Of a stretch of 64,000 bases of DNA, positions 31,997 to 43,238 are shown in pieces (the stretch's first letter is position 1; the number at the start of each line of letters is the position of its first letter). The notes beneath the pieces are model-generated. The model saw only the letters and a list, made by a program, of their open reading frames with translations, made no database searches and was not told where the DNA came from. Source of the DNA: Zopfochytrium polystomum (taxonomy: Eukaryota > Chytridiomycota > Chytridiomycetes > Chytridiales > Chytridiaceae); contig JAIVFJ010000043.1 in NCBI GenBank assembly GCA_025765615.1, positions 124,001-188,000 on the forward strand, read 5' to 3'. A program made the position numbers and the translations under genes.

Positions 31997-34342
31997 TCAC
32001 AACGGGTGGGCCCCAGCCGCCGCACCGTCGCCTTCAACCGACAAGCGCGCCACCCACCACGCTGCAGACCGCAAACACGCGGCATACCTCCTGCAGAGCA
32101 GCTGCACCGACGACGGCGACGTCGACGACGACAGCGACGATGGCGATAAGGCCGCCTCTTCGCTGATGGCTCTTTTGGTGCCGAACGGCCCGTCGTCCGC
32201 ACCCAGACCACCCTGTGCTTCCACCGCCCTCGCGATGCGAGCCCAGATTCCACCTCCAGCCTTCGCCCCCTCCAGCGTTCTCGGCAACCTCTCGATGCAC
32301 ACATGCACAACTTGAAGCTGCTTGTAAGCGCGGAGGAATCGTTCCAGTAGAGTGTGAAATGCGTCGTCCAGGTAGGGAAGACCATTCCCACGAAGCTGGA
32401 GGGGATGGTGAGTGCGGAGAGTTTCATTTATTCAGCGTCAAAAAGCTCAACGCGCATACCTCGAATTCCTCCAGCGATTCGCTCCAATCGTGTTCATTCG
32501 AGTTTGACGCGCACATTCTTGCGAGCGCATCGTATTCGAAAGAAAGACCCTCCAGCCGAAGCGCTCGCAGATTTGGACAATCCTCCATCAGCCTATCAAT
32601 GACTAACGCGTCGAGGGCTTCCTCTGCTGGTCCCGCAATTCGTTGCTCCTCTTCTCGTGTCCCAGTCAGTCGGACTGATAGATGCCGAACGTCTCTGGCA
32701 CCGCTCAATAGTCTTGCAAGGGCGAGTCTCGCTACGATTGCACTACGGCTCCCGACGAGATGCACGGTGAGACATTTAAGCGACGGAAAGAGGACGGCCG
32801 AGTGTCCTGCAGCCATCGTCAACATTTCTGTAAACTGGAGGTGCGTCAATTGCGAGGCCCCAATATCTTCCAGCTGCAAGTGCGTGATACTCTTCAGGGA
32901 ACGCACTAGCTTTATGGCGTGATCTAGTGTGGGAAGGCTTGCAATTGATAAGCGGTGGAGCCCATGGTCCGCGTTGCGCTGGTATCCATCTTCAACCTCG
33001 ACTGGGAAGGATGGACCGCGTCGAATTGCAGACCCTGGTCGCCCACCCGCCAACCTCACATCAAGGTCAGCTAAAGCGATCTTCGAACCACCCGCCGGCA
33101 CCAACAGCATCTTGAGGATTTCGATACTAGCGCCGTCCACTGCCAAAGCTCGAACGTTCGGAAATGCCTTCAAGAAATCCAAATTCTCCAGAAGCGTCCC
33201 CAGCCCAGCCAACTCCAACCGTCGCAACGGCGCCAACGAGTCTCTTTCGCCTTCAGCTAATGTAACACAGCATGACGCTGCAGACGCGATCTGAAGGACG
33301 CCACGGAACGTGCAGTTTAAGAGCGAAAGGTGTTCCAGGGAAGGCAACGCGGCGGCGAGGATGGAGACGAGGCAGCCACCAACGTTCCGACCGAATCGGA
33401 GGCGACTCCCTATCGGTACTGTGCAGTCATCCAGCACTAACGTGCGCAGTCTGTCCCGCGGGAGCAACTCAGTCCACTCCATCAAACCCGCAACATTGAG
33501 GGAGAAGCTTCGGAGGGCCAGACTCTGGAGGTTGGGACACGAGTCTGTCATCAGAATAAACTGATCAGTTGTCAGTGCAGCGCCTGCATCTGTGGACTCA
33601 AGAGTGAGGCTGTACAAGGAAGGAAGTAGTGCTTTCCCAATAAAACCAGATAGGACGTCTGTGGCGGCAAGCGTGTGAAGTGAGCGAAGCGTGAGCTTCT
33701 TCAAATTAGTTTTCGTATTAGGCCTGCGGAATATTTTTGCGATTTCGTCGTCGTCCTCGTCGTCGTCCGAATAGAAGCTGCCTCCCACTGCCAAAGCGAG
33801 CGGGCAGTCGAAATCGATCTCCTTCAACGTGGGAACCGACTCGGCGATTGCCATCAAAATGTTGTCTGGGAGACTCAGCAGGTGCGGCACCGGCATGGCG
33901 TAGTCCTCGCGGAGTTTTAGCGAGCGAAGGTTGGGGCAGCGCAGCGCACCAGGAACAACGGCTGACGTTTCGGAATGGATTTCCATCAGCGTCGGGTGGC
34001 CTGCGAAGTCGGTGCCCCAGACCGCAAGAGCGTCCATGCTTTCTGGATCGCTGCCGTCACACAGAAGTCGAAGACGTTGAAGCCGAGGAAAGCAGCGAAG
34101 GATATTTGTGATGGAATGCCGTGCGCTTTCAATACCACGAGCCCTCAGCTCTACAGTCTAAGCAAAACGGATCAACAACCCTGCTCGCAAGAGTTGTTTC
34201 CACTTACCCGAGTGTTGCGAGATGCAGCGTTCCATGCTTTTGACACTAGACTGAATTGTGATCGAAATCCAGTTGGTCCTGCTTTATCCACAATGACTGA
34301 TAGTAGCTCTAAAGGTAACTGGGGTCTACCGGCGTCTGCCAT
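31997..34342 (-). CDS. F-box-like protein with leucine-rich repeats
   Basis: Starts at ATG 34340-34342. The first exon, MADAGRPQLPLELLSVIVDK...SQFSLVSKAWNAASRNT, has the F-box pattern (LPLELL...I...SLVSKAW). A donor GTAAGT follows near 34208. A second exon (TVELRARGIESARHS...) joins the large exon to 32460, which contains irregular LRRs: CPNLRSLKLRED, LKKLTLRSLHTLA, CPNLQSLALRSFSLNVAGL, LRTLVLDDCTV, LPSLEHLSLLNCTF, CPNLRALRLEGLSFEYDAL. An intron 32397-32459 leads to a last exon (LRGNGLPYLDDAFHTLLERF...) ending at 31997. The family role is substrate receptor of an SCF ubiquitin ligase; the substrate is unknown. Confidence 0.8.
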
Positions 34343-34532
34343 TATCTATGTGGTATCGGGTTGGGGTGGGAGGCACCGCGGAAATCGGATGAAAATTTCG
34401 CTTCATCCCAGAGTCTTTCTCTGAGGCGCATTGGGCATTGGCGCCGCCTCAAATCTCTTAAACAAAACACAAACTACGCCGGTGCTCCAACCAGCGCGAC
34501 AAAAACCCCCCAATGTTTAAATCCCCCGCCCA
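34343..34532. other. Short intergenic region
   Basis: Separates the 5' end of the F-box gene from the 3' end of the PACT gene, both on the minus strand. Nothing else is seen. Confidence 0.4.
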
Positions 34533-37500
34533 TCATCTTCGACGCGGTGATCCCAATGGCTCATCAGGAACAGTCCATTGAATGTCGGTAGGCCGGCTCA
34601 GCCGGTTCGGCCCTGACGGCGAGAGATATGAACTGTGGTCTGGCCGCCGCCGATGCCTATCGCTTGCTTCCCAATCAGACCGTGTCGACGCGTTACGATC
34701 GGCCCGCTGCATTGTGTTGAAAATCATTGAGCAAATATGCGAAAAGAAGCACAGAATGAAATAATACCTTCATGGGCTGGCTTGGCAGTTGCCTGTCGTA
34801 GTAATTGGGTCCATCATCCGTTCTATAATCCGAGTCATCAAAATGCCCCGATGGGTATCGTCTTCCGTCAGTCTGCTGTCGGTCACCAAAACCTGCTTTG
34901 ATTGCAGGTGAACGCCAGTTGTCACTTTCATTGCCTTGATTGGTGTCCGTTGCCGCAAAGTAGTCCCGAGTGCTGCTTTCCTTCAAAATCAGCTCCCAGG
35001 CCCGAGCCATTTTCCTTGTCACCGAAGACGAGTTGAGAGACGAGAGGAGGGAATGTCCGACTCATACCTCATTTTCCATATCGCAATCACAACATCAACG
35101 CAACGCTTCCATTTGCGAATGGGAGTTGTTTGGCTGTCGCTTTCTGGAAGGGGGCCGCTTACGCCCATTTTTTGTATGTAGGTCAGGTACACTTTTTGGC
35201 TCGCTTGAAGGTCCTCGACCTTCAACGAGAGGTACACTTTCTGGTACTTGAGGTCAGCCCTCCATTGAACCAGACGACTCGTTAAGGCGCGGAGGTACAC
35301 AGTCTCGGCAACAAGTGCCCCAACTTGGTCTCGTACTCTGACGAAGTTGGATGGACTTTAGAAAATGGGCCCGTAAACTGGAAAGCAAAATTGACAAAAT
35401 CACCTCAGTATGTCGACGCGAACCATTCGAGTTTCGGAGTCCTCAATATCGATTGATACCTCGCCCATCGTGTTGACAAGCGCTTCTCGAATAATGTTGA
35501 CGATGCCGCTGGAGAATTGTCGAGACTGAAGCAGCTCTCGGCGAAGAATGTGAACCTCGTCCCCTCCGCGTGGGCCAGGGCGAAGTGCACTATTGATTGC
35601 TTCGTCCTGTTGTTGGAGCTGGTGCCGCTGCTGTATGTACTTCCTCTTTAATTCGTCATTCTTGCTTGTAAGCTTCCGGCTCCGGTCCCGCTCAAACAAG
35701 AATTGCGCCTCCATAAGACGACGAGCCTGAAACGAGGACTGTGAGTCTCCAGCTTGCTTAAAGCTTGCACATACCTCTTCACTGTTGGTTAATTGACTCT
35801 GCAGTTCTCGAATTTGATCCTGTAGGCCTCGCTCCAGATCAGCCTCCCGCCGACGTACTTCATAGAGTGGGATCATGTCCCCCTCCATTTGGAGCAATTC
35901 CTGCACCCTCACTTCAAGTGTTTGAACCTGTCTCTCTTTCCCGTACAGTGAGTTTTCCAGTTGGTCCTTATCCGCCTGAAGATGTCGAATGGTCTGCTCA
36001 AGCCTTTCATGCCCAAACATCTTGGCATTTTCCCTCAGGGCTATCAGCTCTTGGTCGCGCGCCTTCGTCTCGGCAATCCAAAAGGCTTCCCTTTCTCCGA
36101 ACCGTTTGTCGAATAAGCGCCTTTCGTTCGCCAACTCAGCTTCTCTGTCTGCAAGCCGTCTTTCAATGTGTTTCAGTTCATCAATCAGATTCCGCTCCCG
36201 TCTCTCGAATCGAATTTCAATGTCCTTGAGTTCCCGGTCAACCCCTTCCCTTACTGACGCATCCGATCGAAGTTTGGCGATGGCATCTTCCATCATGCGA
36301 ATATCTTCTCGAGCCATTGAGAGCTCGCGGTCCGCATCTTCTCGAGCACGTTCAGCTTCTCGAGCGCGAGTGAACGCACTTTCAGATGAGCGAATGGCTT
36401 CCGCAAGCCTTTCTCCCAAAGAGAGTTTCACAGCAGCAAACTCAGCTTGCAGACGATCACGCTCTTTCTCCAGGTTGAGCACTAGTTGGTTCAGTGCGGT
36501 TCGCTCCTTTTCGTACATTTCCTCGAGCTGCTGTGTTTGCTCTTGATGCTGCTGCTCGAGGTCCAAAAATTGCGCGTTCAGCCGCTCATCCGTGCGGTGT
36601 TCCAGGTCTTTCAGCATTCGATCCCGCATAGAAACATCCTCACGCAAAACAACGGCATCCTGGTTTGTTTCATCGAAGAGTGCGACAAGTTCGTCGAACT
36701 CTTGGCGAAGTCGAATCTGTTGTTTTCGTCCCTCTTCCTCCGCATAAATGCTATCGGCTTGAATTTTAGCAATGAGGTTTCGAAGAATGTTGTTTGCTGA
36801 CAGTTCGTGGGACCAAACTTTTTTCAGTTCGTCAACCTGCTTCTGAAGGAGTCGATTTGTTTTGCTCTCGGTTGCGGGAGACCCTTCTTTCAGCTGGTAC
36901 GACATCGCCTCAATGGCCTCTTTCAACACTTGCACTTCTCGGCTGTGCTCCGCCTGAAGTGCCGCAGAATCTTCGAGCTGCTGGCGGAATCGATCTGCCA
37001 GCGCGGCTTTCGTCACTAGGTCTGCATACTCGGCGCTCGATAGCTGGTAGTCACGAGTGTCGTTCTGACCGTTGGAAGCAATCGAAACTGAGGGTCTTGT
37101 AGCACTACCATTGACACCCGCGATACCATCAGATTGATCGCCAGACGTATAGCGTGTTACGAGCGAAGTTAAGTAGCCGACTTGCTTGCTCAGAAGAACA
37201 TGCTGCGTGGCAACTTCCTTCAACTGCTCTTGAACACTGCTTGGGCTTACGGCTGTAAAAACGCATTAAGATCAATAAGCGACGATCAAGAAGCGACATC
37301 ATTTTACCGCACCGGAGCGTGCCGTCATCGAGGAGCAAGTATCGATCAAATTTGATACATTTCCTTCATACTTTTTGATCGAAGCAACAAAATGGCTCAT
37401 AAGCGATCCAAGATCCATGTACGGTGAAGCACTCCTCGCACTACGCCGTCCAAATTGATCCAAACGCTCCATAGGACCTCCTTCACGAACAACAAGGTGT

Positions 37501-40500
37501 ATGTTTTCGATCGTGGACAGCAGCTTACGGTGCTCCTCAACGAGGTTTGTCTGCATGCGCAAAACCGTTTCGACTCCGGCCCCGTTCATGTTCTTTAACA
37601 CTTTGGCTGAAACTTCGAGATTCGCCTCGGCGACCTCAGTAAGAGTAGATACTTGAACTTTCACAATGTTGACCAGCTTCGAGGACGATGATTATGAATA
37701 TATTACGTCGCTTGGACGGGCTTACCTGGAGCAACTCCGTCGAATTTGTGGATCGAGGTTTTTGTGATCCCGAGGAACCCTCTGCAACGCGGTTAACTGT
37801 TGCCTTCAGCAATTGGTCAAGGGTAGAGACAGTAGCTCCAGCTTTGGACAATGTTGCCTCGGCGTCGTACAGATCAATCATGCTGGCGTTGAAAATATAG
37901 ATCAGCATTAGTTCAGCACTCGCAGGGATCAGTATAATCATTAAATAACCTTGAGTTGCTCGAGCTGTTCAGTTCTTCAGATCGCGCTCGAAGTCGCCTA
38001 ATCTCCTCCTCGAGCTCTGTAATCTTGGAAGTTGCTCTCCGTAGTTCTTCATCGTTGTCCTTATCAGTCCTTCCGCGCGAAGGGCTCCGCCTTCGATCTT
38101 CCGATCTGTACCCCTCCCTAATGAAAGGAGATGAAACATTTGAAGAGAACGGAATAGCTTCTGGATCCATCAAGTTGCTACTTCGTTGTTTCCACTCATC
38201 AAGGTCTCGGAACAGGCGATCAATCGTTTCGCCTTTCACTTTGAGAGACTCCTCAAGGTCTTTAATACGGTCCTTCAGCTCAGTCACGCTTTGCCGTTCC
38301 GATCCTGCATCTCGGGAGGAAAGACGTGCACTTTCCAGATCCTTCTGCTTTCTTGCGAGCTCTCCCTTAAGAATATCCCGTTCAGAAATCGCCGAGTCGA
38401 TGTCCCGACGAAGTTCGTCCTTCAGCAAGATCAGCCAAAGCGGAGAGAATCAGCAGGCAAACTCACATTTAGCCGCCAAGATTCAGAAAGCTTTTCTTCT
38501 AGCTCCTTAACGGCCGAGGCTTTCTTTTCCAACTTTGAAAGGGCCTCGTTCTTCTCGAAGCTCAAGTCATGATTTGCACGTTTCACATCCTCCAGTTCGG
38601 ATTGAAGGCGATCGACATGTTGCAAGGAGTCATCAAAGTCCAGTTTGACTCTTTCATGTTCGATTCTAGCTGCATCGTACTCCGTCTCAACTTCATTTAG
38701 TCGCCTCCTTGCATCCTCAAACGCAGAGATGGACTGCATCGACTTCTCACGAAGCGTGGAGGTCTCATGGCGATACTTGACAAGCTCGGACTCTACTTCC
38801 TGGAGGCGGCTTTCCAAGACAGCGGCTTCTCTGCTCTGAGTGTCAATCTGGCGTTCAAGCTCTTCACACCTAAGACTTGCATCCCGAGCCTACATAAAAA
38901 AATTATCAGATATCGAGAAAGTGGATCCTCTCCCACCTCTTGCTCCAGTGTGTACTGCACGTTTGCGAACTGATCTCGTGAAAGGGTAAGATCGCTAATT
39001 GTCAATTCCATGGATTGCTTTTGTGCGAGGAGTTCACCCCGTTCCCTCTTCAGCCTTTCCACCTCCTCATTGGACGCATTGACGTCTCTTTGAAGACCGT
39101 CCAGCTCAGATTGAAGGTCGCCGAGACGACGTTCACAATCAGCCAGTTCCTGCGACGCGATGCGATGCTGATGGCTGAGCTCCTCAATCTCGACGAGAGA
39201 GCCATCTCGCAGACCTTCCAGAGAAACCATTTGCGCTTTCAGTTCCGCAACTTCCTTCTGCATTGATAAGCTCCTCTGCTCGGCAGACTCGCGCTGCCGC
39301 TCAAGAGAGGACTGCATCTCGCTGAACGTTTCCTCCAGCTTTTTAAGTTCAGACACTTGAATTTCGAGGTCGGAGGAATGGGCTCGAGCTTCCTCCAAGA
39401 GTCTTTCAAAATCACGAAGCCGTGCCGACAGTTCTGCCTCCGAAGCTTTCGCCGCATCCAACTCACGTTGAAGCTCAATAAACTGCTGCTCATAAGAGTC
39501 CTTGTCTGCCGCAAGGGCTTGATTGTCAGTGGCCAGTTGTTCGACGTATCGATCCTTTTCCAACAGCATATCCTCGTACTGATTGATTTGAGCGAGGTCG
39601 TCGGCTGCACCTTCCTCCATCACTCGAATACGCTTGGTAAGCTCTTCATTCTCCGTCTCCAAGTTTCGAATGTCTGCGGAGACTCGTGATTCAATATTTT
39701 GCAGCTGGCCAACAAGGTCCGCCTTCTCGTTCTCCAAATCGATCAATTTCCGATCAATTTCATCTTTCTCTCTGCGAAGTTCACGAATGCTTTCTTCTAG
39801 TTGAGAAGTATGAACTTCGCCGTCTTCGCAAAGTGTTGCGTAGCGCTGCTCCGACTCCGCAAGCCTTGCGGTTAAGTCAGATATTTCTTCATAGCATCGC
39901 TGCAAGTCGCTGTTCAGTTCTGATTCGCTCCGACGGACGCTATTCAGAGTCTCCAGAAGGCCATTCCTCTCTTCCTTTGCAGCTTCAAGTTGATCTTGCA
40001 GTTCCTCGAGGCTCCGCTCAAGCTCTTCCGAGCGGGCAATCTGAAGACCAAAAGCCTCAATCTCAGCAGACTTGCTCTCCAGACTCAAGCGCAAACTTTC
40101 TTTTTCTTGACTGAAAGCCAATATCTTGTCATTTGCGCCTTTCAAGTCTCTTTTTAGATCAGCATTCGCTTCAGTCAAATTTCGAAGGCTGTCGACAAGG
40201 TCTTGGATATCTCCAGACGACTTGCTCTCAATTTCCCTAAGCGATGCTTCGAGTCTTTCCGAGCGGGCTGCCTCTTCAGCAAGTGCTGCGCGGAGTCGGT
40301 CGATCTCGTTTCGCAGGTCTGCAATTTCCAACTCATATGCTGATCGACTTGTCTCGCTCTCCTCAAGCTTTCCCGCCAAATCCTCAAGTTCCTGCTCAAG
40401 CGTCTCTGTCAAATCTTGGAGCCTTTGACGGTCTGCCACAATCGCGGCACCAGCTTCCCTCAGCGTCGCGATCTCAGTCGACAACGCTTCGTTTTCTTTT

Positions 40501-42843
40501 TCCAAAGTTACCTTCACTTCAACGACTGCTCGCCCAGCTTCTCGCAGCTTCTCATTCTGCGCCTGGACTTCAGCCAGCTCCTCTGCTAGTGCGGATTTAC
40601 TTCCTTGGGTGGACTGCAATTCAGCAGCAAGCTGGTCCTTCTCAGCCACCAAGGTCTCGTTTTCTGCGATCAAGGCGTCATTTTCCTCCTCCAAACGGCG
40701 CGCAGATTCAACTACAGTGGCTCCAGCTTCGCGCATTTGCTCTTTCTGAGCAATAAGCTCATCCTTTTCCTGAACGAGCGATTCGAGCTTGTCCCTCGCA
40801 TCCGAAACAATCTTGTCTTGCAAACTCTTCAAGGAGGCATTTTCATCAATGAGTTCTCCCAACGTCGATCGAAGACGAGAGAGCTCACTGGACAAATGGT
40901 GGACTTCGCCTTCCTTCTCCTTCAGGACTGTCGCCTCTGCGCTCGCGGAAGAGAGACTCGCCAGTAGTTGCGTCTTCGCTGCATTTGCTTCGGTAACGGC
41001 TTGCTCCAGCGCAGCTTTGTCGTTTTCCAGAGCTGCGAGTTTCGCTGAGAGATTCGCGATCTGTTGGTTCAAGTCTGTCGAAACGGAAACAGATCGCTTG
41101 GTATCCTCCTCCATCTTCGAGAGCAAGAGTGCCTTCTGATGAAGTTCATCCTTCAGCTTTTTCATGTCAGACTCCAGTTCCGTCCGCAAAGCATCAGGAT
41201 CCTGACTGCCAGAACGCTCTTTCGCTTCATTCAACTGCGCAAGGTCACTAGCGTACGTGTTGCTCAAAGAGAAGAAAAGCTCCTCAACCGTCAACTCCGT
41301 AATGTTCGAATGCGGCGCTGAAGATGATAATGCCTCTCGCTGCCTAAATAGATCGAGAAGGTTCGAACGAGCAGATTCGGCCTTCCTCATGTACTCGTCG
41401 CGCTCCTTCTGCATTGTCTCGCAGCGAATCTCCGAAATTTTGAGACTTTCAGTTGCCAGCACACGAGCGTCTTCTGAGATTGAGAGGCGGCTCTGCAGAT
41501 CATGAATTTCAGACTCCATATCAGCCTTCAGGGCATTGTATCGAGATTGCCAATTTTCAGAATCGGAAGCAGAAGCGAAGGCGCCTTGCCGGGCCTCCGC
41601 AGACCTCGCAGCCTCCAAAAGAACCTCCAAGTTCACGGACTTCGACTTTTCCGCTTGTACCTCGAGCTGAAGTTGCCGAGACTGCTCCAACACTTCCAGC
41701 ATTTGTGCGCGGAGTTGATCAATCTCTTCCCAACTCGAGTCAGAGGGCTCACCAGGAGTTCCATTTCGAAGTAGGGTGAGCTCAGATTTAGCCGCCTCGA
41801 CTTCTGATTCAAGCTGCTGTTTTGCCTCAGACAGGAAAGCGACTTCAGTTGTCAAGGATTGGACGCGTTCAGTCCCCCGAGCCGCCTCAAGCTTGGCCGC
41901 TGCAAGTTCATTCTTAAGAGCCTCAATTTCTGCTTCTGCTCCATCTGGTAAAGCGCTGGCTTCTCGAATTGATACATCACTGAAGAATCCTTTGGATTCC
42001 GACTTCGAGTTTTCCAGCTTTGAAGGCAAATCCTCGATCTGCTTTTGCATCAGCGCTTCCCCCTCAACCCGAGGTACTGCTGCTGCTTCGAGCTCAGCAA
42101 GTTTAATCTTCAGTGAATCCCGCTCGTGCTGCTGCTGTTGAATCACCACCTCTTTGGTAGCAAGCCTGGATCGAAGCTCCTGAATAGACTGTTCGAAGGA
42201 TGCGTATTTCGACTTGACAGCAGCTTGTTCATAACGAAAGCCCTGAGCAAGCTGCTCCAGATCTTTTAGTTTTTTGAGCATTGAAGCGTTTTCGGCGGTG
42301 AGTGTTGTCACTTGGCTCCGCAAAACGCTGTTTTGAGCGAGAACTTCATCCGTACTCAGGCCTGAAACATCGGATGTCTACAATCGTGTTAAAGCAGGTC
42401 AAAAGAGAATTGTTGAGGCAACAGACCGAATTGACACTCAGGCGACGGAGGCTTTCAGTTGCTGAGCTTGATCGCATTGGGCTCCCTTGCTGCATCGCAA
42501 ACGTTTGGCTCCTCTACTCCAATAGTTTAGACAAGAGGCGGCCACAAGGGAGACTAACCGAAACTGTTGTATTTACTTCCAATCGGGAAAGTGATGACGA
42601 GCTGCCTCTTGCTAATGAGAGTTGCGGTGGTTTGCCAAATGGACTCGATTGTCCAGGATCTATCTTCGTCTGCTGAAGATCGGTATGATCCACCTCAGAT
42701 CCATCGTGACCGGATCGGTATTCGGAGTTTGGCGAATGAGGATCTTCCAATGGAGTCTGGCCGCCTGCAGCCGAAGACGCTGTCCGAGCTTTCTTTAGCT
42801 TTTCCAGCCGGCGTTTTGCTGCCGCGAGCTGTTTTTGTTCCAC
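34533..42843 (-). CDS. Giant coiled-coil protein with C-terminal PACT domain (pericentrin/Pcp1-like)
   Basis: The longest gene here, about 2,400-2,600 residues in at least nine exons; the main pieces are 42323-38793 (1,176 aa), 38817-38431, 38428-37913, 37941-37299 and 37223-35400. Almost all of it is heptad-rich Glu/Leu/Lys coiled coil. Near the C-terminus, about 35350-35060, is YLRALTSRLVQWRADLKYQK, then VYLSLKVEDLQASQKVYLTY and IQKMG, then RKWKRCVDVVIAIWKM: the PACT signature (YLR...W...L.YQK.YL...I..MG, then a basic amphipathic VVIAI..M helix). PACT domains bind calmodulin and anchor pericentrin, AKAP9 and yeast Pcp1/Spc110 at centrosomes or spindle pole bodies. The N-terminal LAAAKRRLEKLKKAR resembles the short basic motif at the start of AKAP9/pericentrin. 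The first coding exon and ATG are not certain and may lie up to 43.2 kb. Confidence 0.85.
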
Positions 42844-43238
42844 AGTTCGACAATAAGAATGATTGGGTCAGAGAGAGTTCGGTTTGGATTTAGAACATTG
42901 CCACAAAGCTTAGCGGAAATTCCGAGCTGGCTGGCGAACGAACCTTCTGCTCGCGGCTTTGCATCGCTCAGAGAAAGCGATTTACCAGTTTCCGATCGCG
43001 GATCAGATCGCTCAACAACTAGAATCGGTCCAGCGAGTTTGAGCCCACCGCGTCTCGCGCTGGCGACAGTGGAATTCAAGACGGGCCCAAGTCAAACTGA
43101 TCTTTCCCAAATTTGCCATCCAAGGGAGGCACCACACGCCGCGCGCGACCTCAACGTGGGGTCGAACGCATGACCTACCTTGCCTGTTGTGCACCGCTTT
43201 CGCAGGAAAAGTAACGAACTGGAAGTAAGGGATTTCTC
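42844..43238. promoter_or_regulatory. Shared divergent promoter region of the PACT and WD40 genes
   Basis: Fewer than 400 bases separate the first recognisable coding sequence of the PACT gene (-) from the ATG of the WD40 gene (+). A short exon carrying the PACT-gene start is probably inside. No TATA box was recognised. Confidence 0.5.

Noticed and set aside
35765..42141. Many plus-strand Ser/Leu-rich ORFs across 35.7-42.1 kb
   Set aside because: They mirror the Glu/Leu-rich coiled coil on the other strand.
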